From Pseudomonas cedrina subsp. cedrina (GTDB lineage: Bacteria > Pseudomonadota > Gammaproteobacteria > Pseudomonadales > Pseudomonadaceae), in contig NZ_MNPW01000004.1 in the NCBI RefSeq assembly GCF_001983175.1, forward strand, positions 124,001-188,000: 64,000 bases of DNA, given 5' to 3'. Within the stretch, counting starts at the first letter, position 1, and each line of letters begins with the position of its first letter. Shown here one piece after another: positions 8,611 through 16,634 of this stretch. The notes beneath the pieces are model-generated. The model ran no database searches. It was not told where the DNA came from and saw only the letters and a list, made by a program, of their open reading frames with translations. A program made the translations under genes and the position numbers.

Positions 8611-8901
8611 GTGGGGGCTGGCTTGCCTGCGATAGTCATAGGTATCTACACATTTTTGTAGTGAGCGGGCTTGTCCCGCGCTGGGCTGCGAAGCCGCCCC
8701 AACAAAGGCACCGCGCAGTTTCAGAAAAAACCAATTCGCCTGGTTTGGGGCCGCTTCGCAGCCCAGCGCGGGACAAGCCCGCTCACTACAGGGAGATTTG
8801 TTTGCCTTTGAAGGTTGTGTAGCTACCTATGCTGCGATAGCGGTCTGGCAGCCAGCCTATGGTGGCTGATCCACCGCTATCGCAGGCAAGCCAGCTCCTA
8901 C
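8611..8901. repeat. Nested REP structure: outer REPIN interrupted by a second inverted pair
   Basis: The outer REP arms are GGCTTGCCTGCGATAG (left, 8611-8636) and its inverted mate (8876-8901). Just inside are a second matched pair, CATAGGTATCTACACA and TGTGTAGCTACCTATG. At the centre lies a different inverted element (separate entry). An additional TGCGATAGCGGT / ACCGCTATCGCA pair sits near the right arm. The whole block fills the prfC-8985 gap; nothing protein-coding is seen in it. Confidence 0.8.
8658..8789. repeat. 132-bp MITE-like inverted repeat (second REP family)
   Basis: Arms of about 44 bp, beginning GTAGTGAGCGGGCTTG and ending CAAGCCCGCTCACTAC, pair with a single mismatch around a loop of about 40 bp. 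The family differs from the surrounding GGCTTGCCTGCGATAG REPs, indicating a later insertion between them or a compound element. Confidence 0.8.
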
Positions 8902-8984
8902 ATATTGATCTCCATCAGGTTGGAGATTGGCGCTAACCCGGTATCGGGTCTAGCGTTCATCCATCGACTGTGAAGGAGACCACC

Positions 8985-9230
8985 GTGCGAAATATTCACT
9001 ACGCCCTCCACCTGGCTTTGCTTGTGACCTTTGCGCTGACCACCCTTCCAGCGCAGGCAGGCGCAGGAACACCCCAATGGAAAGACACCGGCCCCGTCAC
9101 CAAGAAAAAGCAGCAAGAGGTCAACTCCGGCAGTTGGAAACCGCAGCCCCAGCCTTCAGACGTCAAGGATCCGGAAAATCCCGTCAACGAAGGCGAAGAC
9201 AGTGAAACCTTCGACGACGGCGAAACCTGA
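8985..9230 (+). CDS. Small secreted hypothetical protein
   Basis: An 81-residue product I do not recognise. It begins with a Sec signal peptide ([13 protein letters not shown]..., cleavage after LPAQA), followed by a short lysine-rich part and a proline-, glutamate- and aspartate-rich C-terminus ending [11 protein letters not shown]. The mature part of about 56 residues has no predicted hydrophobic core and is probably disordered and periplasmic. The GTG at 8985 is chosen because AAGGAG lies seven bases upstream; another GTG at 8970 would place that site inside the gene. It stands alone between two repeat blocks. Function unknown. Confidence 0.6.
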   Translation: MRNIHYALHLALLVTFALTTLPAQAGAGTPQWKDTGPVTKKKQQEVNSGSWKPQPQPSDVKDPENPVNEGEDSETFDDGET

Positions 9231-9245
9231 GGCGCGGCGCCCACC

Positions 9246-9296
9246 CAAAAAGAAGCCCCTCCCGCCAGGCTGATGCGCAACCTGACGGGAAGGGCT
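9246..9296 (-). terminator. Probable terminator of the dpp operon
   Basis: On the minus strand an imperfect long stem (AGCCCTTCCCG...CGGGAGGGGCT) is followed by TTCTTTTTGGG. It lies between the convergent small secreted gene and dppF, and may act in both directions. Confidence 0.55.
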
Positions 9297-9318
9297 GTAG
9301 AACGCTACATCACGCAAT

Positions 9319-9425
9319 GATCGTTCCCACGCTCCGCGTGGGAATGCCGCCTGGGACGCTCTGCGTCCCGTCGTGTGACGCGGAGCGTCACGTGATGCAT
9401 TCCCACGCAGAGCGTGGGAACGATC
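9319..9425. repeat. Inverted repeat of the CGTTCCCACGC family
   Basis: Arms GATCGTTCCCACGCTCCG and its near-complement are about 29 bp each. Between them are further short inverted copies (GGGACGCTCTGCGTCCC; GACGCGGAGCGTC). The element starts one base beyond the dppF stop codon. This sequence family is common in Pseudomonas intergenic regions. Confidence 0.75.
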
Positions 9426-9426
9426 T

Positions 9427-10398
9427 TCAGGCGACGAATTGCTCCGCGTAGTGGCACGCAACCTGGCGGTTATCCAACGGCCGCAACTGCGGTTCCTCGG
9501 TGCTGCACCGCGCCGTCGCATACGGGCAGCGCTTGTGAAACGCGCAACCCGATGGCGGGTTCAATGGATTGGGCAACTCGCCGACGATTTTGATCTTCGG
9601 CTTGTTCGGATCCGGATGAATGGTCGGGGTGGCCGACAGCAGCGCCTGGGTGTACGGGTGCAGCGGGCGGGCGTAGATGTCTTCCTTGGGGCCGACTTCC
9701 ACCGGGCGGCCGAGGTACATCACCATCACGTCATCGGCCACATGCTGCACCACGGCCAGGTTGTGGGAGATGAATACGTAGGCGGTGTTGAACTCCTGCT
9801 GCAGGTCCATGAACAGGTTGAGCACCTGGGCCTGGATCGATACGTCGAGCGCCGAGGTCGGTTCATCGGCCACCAGCACCTTGGGTTGCAGCATCATCGC
9901 GCGGGCCAGGGCGATACGCTGTCGCTGGCCGCCGGAGAACATGTGCGGGTAGCGCTGGTAATGCTCGGGGCGCAGGCCCACTTGCTTCATCATCGCCTGC
10001 ACTTTCTCGCGGCGCTCGGCGGCGGACAGGTTGGTGTTGATCAGCAGCGGCTCGCCGAGCTGGTCACCGACTTTCTGCCGTGGGTTCAACGAGGCATACG
10101 GGCTCTGGAACACCATCTGCACGTCTTTGCGCAATTGCTTGCGCTGGGCCTTGTCGGCGCCGGCGACTTCCTGCCCTGCGATTTTCAGCGAGCCCGAAGA
10201 CGGCTCTTCGATCAGCGTCAACGCACGCGCCAGGGTGGACTTGCCGCAACCCGACTCGCCGACCACGGCGAGGGTCTTGCCGGCTTCCAGTTCAAACGAC
10301 ACACCATTGAGCGCGCGTACCAGCGCATGGCCCTTGAACAGGCCACGGGACACTTCGTAGTGCCGGGTCAGGTCGCGGGCGGTAAGAACGACGGCCAT
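9427..10398 (-). CDS. dppF: Dipeptide ABC transporter ATP-binding protein DppF
   Basis: One of two ATPases driving dipeptide uptake (323 residues). Walker [11 protein letters not shown] (about residue 49), signature [15 protein letters not shown], Walker [13 protein letters not shown], and the C-terminal oligopeptide/dipeptide extension with the cysteine cluster [14 protein letters not shown] that in this family can hold an iron-sulfur centre. The start ATG overlaps the dppD stop (TAATG), so the two are coupled. Last gene of the dppA4-B-C-D-F unit. Confidence 0.95.
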   Translation of the reverse strand: MAVVLTARDLTRHYEVSRGLFKGHALVRALNGVSFELEAGKTLAVVGESGCGKSTLARALTLIEEPSSGSLKIAGQEVAGADKAQRKQLRKDVQMVFQSPYASLNPRQKVGDQLGEPLLINTNLSAAERREKVQAMMKQVGLRPEHYQRYPHMFSGGQRQRIALARAMMLQPKVLVADEPTSALDVSIQAQVLNLFMDLQQEFNTAYVFISHNLAVVQHVADDVMVMYLGRPVEVGPKEDIYARPLHPYTQALLSATPTIHPDPNKPKIKIVGELPNPLNPPSGCAFHKRCPYATARCSTEEPQLRPLDNRQVACHYAEQFVA

Positions 10399-11366
10399 TA
10401 CGCCACCTCCTGGTTCAAGGGGTAGAAGCAGCGCGCCAGGCTGTTGGTTTTCGGATCAAGCGCTGGGCGCTCGCTGCGGCAGTTGTCGCGTACGTACGGG
10501 CAACGTGGCGACAGCAGGCAACCTTGCGGGCGGTCATAACGGCCGGGAACGATGCCCGGCAGCGTGGCCAGGCGCGTGGCGCCGAGGCTGTGCTCGGGAA
10601 TCGCCTTGAGCAACGCTTCGCTGTACGGGTGTGCCGGGATGTCGAACAACTGCGGCACCTGGCCGACTTCCACCGCTTGGCCGGCGTACATCACGCACAC
10701 GCGCTGGGCGGTTTCCGCCACGACCGCGAGGTCGTGGGTGATCAGCACCAGGCCCATGTTCTGTTCTTTCTGCAGGGCCAGCAGCAGTTCCATGATCTGC
10801 GCCTGGATGGTCACGTCCAGGGCGGTGGTCGGTTCGTCGGCGATCAGCAACTTCGGCTCGCCGGCAATTGCCATGGCGATTGCCACACGCTGGCTCATAC
10901 CGCCGGACAGTTGGTGCGGGTAAGCATCCATACGGCTGGCAGCGCCCGGGATCTCGACTTTTTCCAGCAACTCGATGGCACGCTTGCGCGCTTGCTTGCC
11001 GGACATTTTCAGGTGCAGGCGCAGCACTTCCTCGATCTGGAATCCCACGGTGTAGCTGGGGTTCAGCGCGGTCATCGGGTCCTGGAACACCATCGCCAGG
11101 TCTTTGCCGACGATCTTGCGACGCTGGCGGTTGCTCAGCTTGAGCATGTCCTTGCCGTCGAAGTTCAGCGCGTCGGCGGTGACGATGCCGGGGTGCTCGA
11201 TCAGGCCCATCAGCGCCATCATGGTCACGGATTTACCCGAGCCCGACTCGCCAACGATCGCCAGGACTTCGCCTTTGTCGACCGAAATGTCGAGGCCATC
11301 GACCACCGGCACGGCAGTCTTGTCGCCGAAGCGCACGTTGAGATTCTTGATTTCTAACAGTGACAT
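10398..11366 (-). CDS. dppD: Dipeptide ABC transporter ATP-binding protein DppD
   Basis: Partner ATPase of DppF (322 residues). Walker [11 protein letters not shown], signature [15 protein letters not shown], Walker [13 protein letters not shown] and the C-terminal cysteine region [14 protein letters not shown] are visible. The frame is open to 11411, inside dppC; the start at 11366 ([13 protein letters not shown]) follows GAGGAGATTCCC and gives the family N-terminus. It begins about 10 bp after dppC ends. Confidence 0.95.
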   Translation of the reverse strand: MSLLEIKNLNVRFGDKTAVPVVDGLDISVDKGEVLAIVGESGSGKSVTMMALMGLIEHPGIVTADALNFDGKDMLKLSNRQRRKIVGKDLAMVFQDPMTALNPSYTVGFQIEEVLRLHLKMSGKQARKRAIELLEKVEIPGAASRMDAYPHQLSGGMSQRVAIAMAIAGEPKLLIADEPTTALDVTIQAQIMELLLALQKEQNMGLVLITHDLAVVAETAQRVCVMYAGQAVEVGQVPQLFDIPAHPYSEALLKAIPEHSLGATRLATLPGIVPGRYDRPQGCLLSPRCPYVRDNCRSERPALDPKTNSLARCFYPLNQEVA

Positions 11367-11376
11367 GGGAATCTCC

Positions 11377-12294
11377 TCAGGCGGCGTTCTTGAGTTTCGG
11401 GTCCAGCGCATCGCGCAAGCCGTCGCCCATCAAGTTGATTGCCAGCACGCTGAGCAAAATGGTCAGACCCGGCAGGCTCACCACCCACCAGGCGCGTTCG
11501 ATGTAGTCACGGGCCGAAGCCAGCATGGTGCCCCACTCAGGGGTTGGCGGTTGTACCCCAAGGCCCAGGAAGCCCAACGCGGCGGCATCGAGGATCGCCG
11601 AAGAAAAGCTCAGGGTGGCCTGGACGATCAGCGGCGCCGTGCAGTTAGGCAGCACGGTGATGAACATCAGGCGCGGCAAACCGGCGCCGGCAAGGCGGGC
11701 GGCGGTCACGTAGTCACGGTTCAGTTCGCCCATCACCGCGGCGCGGGTCAGGCGCACGTAGGACGGCAACGACACGATGGCGATGGCGATCACGGTGTTG
11801 ATCAGGCCAGGGCCGAGGATCGCGACAATGGCCACGGCCAGCAGCAGCGAGGGCAGGGCCAGCATGATGTCCATCAAACGCATGATGGTCGGGCCGAGCA
11901 AACGCGGGAAGAACCCGGCGAACAGGCCCAGCAGGATGCCCGGGATCAGCGACATCACCACCGACGACAAACCGATCAGCAGCGACAGGCGCGAACCCTG
12001 GATCAGGCGCGAGAGCAAGTCACGGCCCAGTTCGTCGGTACCCAACAGGAACTGGATCTGCCCGCCCTCCAGCCAGGCCGGCGGAGTCAGCAGGAAGTCG
12101 CGGTACTGCTCGCTCGGGTTATGCGGTGCAACCCACGGCGCGAAGATCGCGCAGAACACGATCAGCAACATGAACAACAGGCCGGCAACCGCGCCTTTGT
12201 TCTTGGAGAAGGCTTGCCAGAATTCTTTGTACGGGGACGGGTACAGCAGGCTTTGATCGACTGCTGACACTTGAGTAGGTGTGGTCATGGTCAT
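11377..12294 (-). CDS. dppC: Dipeptide ABC transporter permease DppC
   Basis: Inner-membrane permease of 305 residues with an N-terminal cytoplasmic region, a first membrane segment at about residues 36-58 ([20 protein letters not shown]), a periplasmic loop containing [17 protein letters not shown], and a five-helix BPD_transp_1 core with an EAA-type loop. It starts four bases after the dppB stop. A second in-frame ATG two codons later could also be used. Confidence 0.94.
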   Translation of the reverse strand: MTMTTPTQVSAVDQSLLYPSPYKEFWQAFSKNKGAVAGLLFMLLIVFCAIFAPWVAPHNPSEQYRDFLLTPPAWLEGGQIQFLLGTDELGRDLLSRLIQGSRLSLLIGLSSVVMSLIPGILLGLFAGFFPRLLGPTIMRLMDIMLALPSLLLAVAIVAILGPGLINTVIAIAIVSLPSYVRLTRAAVMGELNRDYVTAARLAGAGLPRLMFITVLPNCTAPLIVQATLSFSSAILDAAALGFLGLGVQPPTPEWGTMLASARDYIERAWWVVSLPGLTILLSVLAINLMGDGLRDALDPKLKNAA

Positions 12295-12298
12295 GATC

Positions 12299-13309
12299 TC
12301 AGCGCTGGTGACGGATGCGTGGGTTGGCGAAGCCGTAGAGGATATCCACCACGAAATTCACCAGGATCACCAGGCAGGCGATCAGCAGGATGCCGTTTTG
12401 CACCACCGGGTAGTCCCGCGCGCCAATGGCTTCGATCAGCCATTTGCCGATGCCGGGCCAGGAGAAGATGGTCTCGGTCAATACCGCACCGGCCAGCAGG
12501 GTGCCGACTTGCAGGCCGACCACGGTCAGTACCGGGATCAACGCGTTACGCAGGCCGTGCACGAACACCACCCGCGCCGGCGACAGGCCCTTGGCCTTGG
12601 CGGTGCGGATGTAGTCTTCGCGCAGCACTTCGAGCATCGACGAGCGGGTCATGCGCGCGATCACCGCCAGCGGGATGGTGCCGAGCACGATGGCCGGCAG
12701 GATCAGGTGGTGCAGTGCGTCCCAGAAGGCGTCCGGCTCGTCAGCCAGCAGGGTGTCGATCAGCATGAAGCCGGTGCGCGGCTCGATGTCGTAGAGCAGG
12801 TCGATGCGCCCGGACACCGGGGTCCAGCCCAGGCTGACCGAGAAGAACATGATCAGGATCAGGCCCCACCAGAAGATCGGCATCGAATAGCCCGCCAGGG
12901 AGATGCCCATCACCCCGTGGTCGAACAGGGATCCTCGCTTCAAGGCCGCGATCACCCCGGCCAGCAGGCCCAGGATACCGGCGAACAACAGGGCGGCCAT
13001 GGACAGTTCCAGGGTCGCCGGGAAGAGGGCGGTGAATTCGGTCCACACGCTGGTACGGGTACGCAGCGATTCGCCAAGGTCGCCCTGGGCGAGCTTGCCG
13101 ACGTAGTCCAGGTATTGCGCATACAACGGCTTGTTAAGGCCAAGGCGCTCCATTGCCTGTGCGTGCATCTCGGGGTCGACGCGGCGTTCGCCCATCATGA
13201 CTTCTACGGGGTCGCCAGGAATCATGCGTATCAACGCAAACGTCAGCAACGTGATGCCGAAGAACGTGGGGATCAATAACCCCAGTCGGCGGGCAATAAA
13301 ACTAAACAT
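12299..13309 (-). CDS. dppB: Dipeptide ABC transporter permease DppB
   Basis: Inner-membrane permease of 336 residues. The N-terminal segment MFSFIARRLGLLIPTFFG starts the family; IRMIPGDPVEVMMG and the EAA loop (LREDYIRTAKAKGLSPARV) are characteristic. The start at 13309 is preferred over the in-frame ATG at 13357, which would add a hydrophilic tail. It follows dppA4 after a 76-bp gap containing a strong hairpin, so expression is probably lower than that of the binding protein. Confidence 0.94.
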   Translation of the reverse strand: MFSFIARRLGLLIPTFFGITLLTFALIRMIPGDPVEVMMGERRVDPEMHAQAMERLGLNKPLYAQYLDYVGKLAQGDLGESLRTRTSVWTEFTALFPATLELSMAALLFAGILGLLAGVIAALKRGSLFDHGVMGISLAGYSMPIFWWGLILIMFFSVSLGWTPVSGRIDLLYDIEPRTGFMLIDTLLADEPDAFWDALHHLILPAIVLGTIPLAVIARMTRSSMLEVLREDYIRTAKAKGLSPARVVFVHGLRNALIPVLTVVGLQVGTLLAGAVLTETIFSWPGIGKWLIEAIGARDYPVVQNGILLIACLVILVNFVVDILYGFANPRIRHQR

Positions 13310-13345
13310 CTTGTGGTGTACCTCAATCAGCCGGTTAGGCAGGTC

Positions 13346-13371
13346 CGGCGCCGTCAATAGCGACGGCGCCG
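13346..13371. other. Hairpin between dppA4 and dppB
   Basis: A perfect 10-bp GC-rich stem (CGGCGCCGTC / GACGGCGCCG, 6-nt loop) lies 15 bp after the dppA4 stop. The T-run that follows is on the plus strand, so in the minus-strand transcript it is a stable stem without a U-tract. Such stems between a binding-protein gene and its permease commonly protect the upstream mRNA; that role is inferred. Confidence 0.6.
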
Positions 13372-13385
13372 AGCGTTTTTCTTAT

Positions 13386-14984
13386 TTACTTCACCTGGGT
13401 GGTGGCGAAGTTATTTGTACCCAGAGGGCTTTGGGTGAAGCCTTCTACGTTCTTGCGCATGGCGGTGAACAGTTTCGGGTAAGCCATGGGAAGCCATGGT
13501 TGGTCCTTGTCGAAAACGTCCTGTGCCTGTTCATAGAGTGCGGCGCGCTGGCCGGGTTCAGCGATGGCGCGGGCCTTGTCGATCAAGTCTTGAAACTCTT
13601 TGTTACACCAGCGTGCGTAGTTTTCGCCGTTTTTCGCAGCATCGCAACTCAGGTTTGGCGTGAGGAAGTTATCCGGGTCGCCGTTATCACCTACCCAGCC
13701 GGCCGAAACCATGTCGTGCTCACCGTTTTTAGCACGCTTGAGCATCTCGCCCCATTCCATGACTTTGATATTCACCTTCAGGCCAATCTGCGCCAGATCC
13801 GCCTGCATGCGCTGGGCGCCGAGCATCGGGTTCGGGTTGGTCGGGCCGCCGCCGTTACGGGTGAACAGGGTGAACTCGGTGCCTTCCGGTACGCCGGCTT
13901 CCTTGAGCAGGGCGCGTGCCTTGTCCAGGTCGCGGGGCGGGTTTTTCAGTTTGTCATTGAAACCCAGCAGGGTCGGCGGATAAGGGCCGGTACCCACCAC
14001 TGCATTGCCTTTGCCGAACAGGGCTTCGGTATAACCGGCCTTGTCGAACGCGATGTTGATCGCGTGGCGTACCCGCGCATCGCTCATGTATTTGTGGGTG
14101 GTGTTCAACGCGGTGTAACTGGTGGTCATCGCCGCCAGTTCATCGACTTTCAGGTTCGGGTCTTTCTTGATACTTGGAATGTCATCCGGCTTGGGGAACA
14201 ACGCGATCTGGCATTCGTTGGCCTTGAGCTTCTGCAGGCGCACGTTGTTATCGGTGCTGATCGCCAGGATCAGCGGATCGACTGCCGGTTTGCCGCGGAA
14301 GTAGTCAGGGTTGGCCTTGAACCGCGCCTGGGCGTCTTTTTGATAACGGATGAAGATGAACGGGCCCGTGCCGATGGGCTTGGCGTTGAGGTCATCGGTC
14401 TTGCCGGACTTGAGCAACTGGTCGGCGTATTCCTTCGAATGGATTGAAGAAAATGCCATGCCCAGGTCGGCCAGGAACGGTGCTTCAGGACGGGTCAGGG
14501 TGAAAACGACGGTGTGATCGTCCGTCTTTTCTACGCTCTTGAGCAGTTCCTTGAAGCCCATGCTTTCGAAGTACGGGTAGCCCACGAGGGACTTTTTATG
14601 CCACGGGTGATTCGGGTCCAGCTGGCGCTGGAAACTCCAAAGCACGTCGTCGGCGTTCAGGTTGCGCGTGGGTTTGAAATAGTCGGTGGTGTGGAACTTG
14701 ATGTCGTCACGCAGGTGAAAGGTGTAAGTCAGGCCATCGGCGCTGATCTCGGGCAGGGCCTTGGCCAGCGCGGGAACGACTTCGGTGGTGCCGGGCTTGA
14801 AGTCCACCAGGCGGTTGAACATGGTTTCAGCAGCGGCGTCAGCGGTCACGGCCGTGGTGTACAGGACCGGGTCAAAACCTTCCGGGCTGGCTTCGGTGCA
14901 GACCACCAGTGGTTTGGCCGAAACGCCGATCGCCACGCTCAACAGCGCGGCAGCCATGGCGGCTTGTAGCGGGAGCATTTTCAT
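13386..14984 (-). CDS. dppA4: Dipeptide-binding protein, fourth paralogue (DppA4-type)
   Basis: Periplasmic solute-binding protein of family 5 (532 residues). Signal peptide MKMLPLQAAMAAALLSVAIGVSA, then LVVCTEASPEGFDP and the family motif NRLVDFKPG. It is the most divergent of the four paralogues here: residues around IFIRYQKDAQARFKANPDY and the pocket region NGGGPTNPNPM differ from the others, which share LWAMPVQRPYNPNA. It directly precedes dppBCDF and follows opdP, the position of dppA4 in P. aeruginosa. The start is supported by GAGGG seven bases upstream. Confidence 0.92.
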   Translation of the reverse strand: MKMLPLQAAMAAALLSVAIGVSAKPLVVCTEASPEGFDPVLYTTAVTADAAAETMFNRLVDFKPGTTEVVPALAKALPEISADGLTYTFHLRDDIKFHTTDYFKPTRNLNADDVLWSFQRQLDPNHPWHKKSLVGYPYFESMGFKELLKSVEKTDDHTVVFTLTRPEAPFLADLGMAFSSIHSKEYADQLLKSGKTDDLNAKPIGTGPFIFIRYQKDAQARFKANPDYFRGKPAVDPLILAISTDNNVRLQKLKANECQIALFPKPDDIPSIKKDPNLKVDELAAMTTSYTALNTTHKYMSDARVRHAINIAFDKAGYTEALFGKGNAVVGTGPYPPTLLGFNDKLKNPPRDLDKARALLKEAGVPEGTEFTLFTRNGGGPTNPNPMLGAQRMQADLAQIGLKVNIKVMEWGEMLKRAKNGEHDMVSAGWVGDNGDPDNFLTPNLSCDAAKNGENYARWCNKEFQDLIDKARAIAEPGQRAALYEQAQDVFDKDQPWLPMAYPKLFTAMRKNVEGFTQSPLGTNNFATTQVK

Positions 14985-15013
14985 TCGGAACCCTCTGCAA
15001 TCGATGGGACCAG

Positions 15014-15052
15014 TAAAAACGTAGACGGCGGGCTCGTCCTGAGCCCGCCGTT
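15014..15052 (-). terminator. Intrinsic terminator after opdP
   Basis: On the minus strand the 10-bp stem CGGCGGGCTC / GAGCCCGCCG is followed by TCTACGTTTTTAC. It separates opdP from dppA4, so dppA4-BCDF may need its own promoter or read-through. Confidence 0.75.
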
Positions 15053-15065
15053 TACCTGGCGCTAA

Positions 15066-16463
15066 TTAAAGAATGTTGAACGGGACAGTGGTAACCAGAC
15101 GGAACTCTTTGATGCTGCCGTCGGACTGGAACTCGCTGCCACGGTGCTCAACGTATGTTGCGCGCACGGTAGTGGCCTTGAGAGCGCCGCTCTGAATGGC
15201 GTAAGAGGCGCCTACACCGTATTCCTGGTGTTTTTCGCCGTCTTGCTTTTGGATGCCGTCGTAGGCGAACTTGGCTCGACCATTGTTGCCGGTGTAGTGG
15301 GTGCCATCGATGTCCCAACCACGTGCCGAGTAAACGTTGAACTTCAGGCCTGGCACGCCATATTCGGCCATGTTGATACCGTAGGCGACCTGGAAGGACT
15401 TCTCGTTCGGACCATTGAAGTCAGAGGTCAGGGAGTTGGCCAGGTAGATGCCGTTGGTTTCGTGCAGGTAGTCGAAGTACTCGTTACCGTTCACTTGCTG
15501 GTAGGAGAAGGTCAGGCTGTGGGCCTGGTGGGCCAGGCCCAGGGACAGGGAGAAGGTATCGTTGTCGATTTCCCCCATCTCTTTTTTGCCTTCATCGACA
15601 GTCTTGTAGTAGTTGAAGCCGGTGGTCAGCGCCAGTTGCTGAGCGTCGCCCAACTCATGGGTTGCGCCGAAGTAGTACTGGTTCCAGAAGTCCTTCACGT
15701 TGGCGCCGAAGACGCTGACCTTCAGGCTTTTCAGCGGCTGGTAGTTCAGGCCCAGAGTGGACACCTTGTCGGTCTCCTGCGTGCCATTACCGTATTCACT
15801 GCGGAATTTCGACAGGCTCTGTTCGGTACGTGGCGAAACGCGGTCAAACACGCCACCCTGGAACGACAGGTTGCTGAACTCTTCGCTGTTGAAGCTCACA
15901 CCTTCGAAGCTCGATGGCAGTGCACGGTTCCCGATGGTGTCCACGATGCCGCTGCTGAAATTCTGGCGACCGGCGGTCAAAGTGGTGTTCGATACGCGGA
16001 ACTGCACGTTGGCCAGGCCCAATTTGCTCCATTGACCGACTGCATCACCGTCGGAGTCAGCCAGGGTGCGGTTGGAACCGCCCTTGATGTCACGCTTGCT
16101 GCGGTCCAGAACCACGGCGTTATACACCGCCAATTCAGTCTTGACGCCCACGGTGCCCTGAGTGAAACCCGAGCTGGCGTTAATGATGGTGCCCTGTACC
16201 CAGTTGGTACGGTTACGGTCGGTCAGGGTCTGGCCGTGCTTCTTGTACTCGAAGTTGCCCCCACGGTACTTGCTTTCATGGGAATACCAGTTACGCGTGG
16301 TGCCGCCCAGGCTGAAGTCTTCAATAAAGCCCTTGGCCTCGCTTTGCGCGCTGGTGCCGGCCAGTGTGGTCGGAACGAAGTCCTGGCTGGCGGGTTCAGC
16401 GTAGGCGGTGGCCGTGATGCTGCTGATGGCCAGGGCCAGAAGCGCTTTGCTGCTCAGTTTCAT
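15066..16463 (-). CDS. opdP: OprD-family dipeptide porin
   Basis: Outer-membrane substrate-specific channel of the OprD family (465 residues). Signal peptide MKLSSKALLALAISSITATAYA, then the OprD N-terminal region (GFIEDFSLGGTTRNWYSHES), the conserved TLTAGRQNFSSGIVD and ALPSSFEGVSF motifs, and a beta-barrel throughout. In P. aeruginosa OpdP lies at exactly this place in the dpp cluster and takes up glycine-glutamate dipeptides; the assignment rests on synteny plus family. An ATG at 16550 is in frame but the 16463 start gives a clean signal peptide. Confidence 0.9.
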   Translation of the reverse strand: MKLSSKALLALAISSITATAYAEPASQDFVPTTLAGTSAQSEAKGFIEDFSLGGTTRNWYSHESKYRGGNFEYKKHGQTLTDRNRTNWVQGTIINASSGFTQGTVGVKTELAVYNAVVLDRSKRDIKGGSNRTLADSDGDAVGQWSKLGLANVQFRVSNTTLTAGRQNFSSGIVDTIGNRALPSSFEGVSFNSEEFSNLSFQGGVFDRVSPRTEQSLSKFRSEYGNGTQETDKVSTLGLNYQPLKSLKVSVFGANVKDFWNQYYFGATHELGDAQQLALTTGFNYYKTVDEGKKEMGEIDNDTFSLSLGLAHQAHSLTFSYQQVNGNEYFDYLHETNGIYLANSLTSDFNGPNEKSFQVAYGINMAEYGVPGLKFNVYSARGWDIDGTHYTGNNGRAKFAYDGIQKQDGEKHQEYGVGASYAIQSGALKATTVRATYVEHRGSEFQSDGSIKEFRLVTTVPFNIL

Positions 16464-16591
16464 GTGTGAAGCTCCTTTGGTTCTCTTTTTAATGCCGGTC
16501 TTTTTTGGTGATCCGACTATTGGGTGTGTAACTCTTTTCAAGCTATGCAAACGTTTGCCGTAGGAAAAATCCTAATAAATGGCTGCACGTT

Positions 16592-16620
16592 TGCTGGAGA
16601 GCCAACGTCGCTCTCCTGCA
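16592..16620 (-). other. Hairpin after dppA3
   Basis: Stem GGAGAGC / GCTCTCC, extended by TGC/GCA across a mismatch, lies 15 bp beyond the dppA3 stop. There is no clear U-tract, so it may stabilise mRNA rather than terminate it. Confidence 0.4.
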
Positions 16621-16634
16621 ATCCGGTTATTTTC

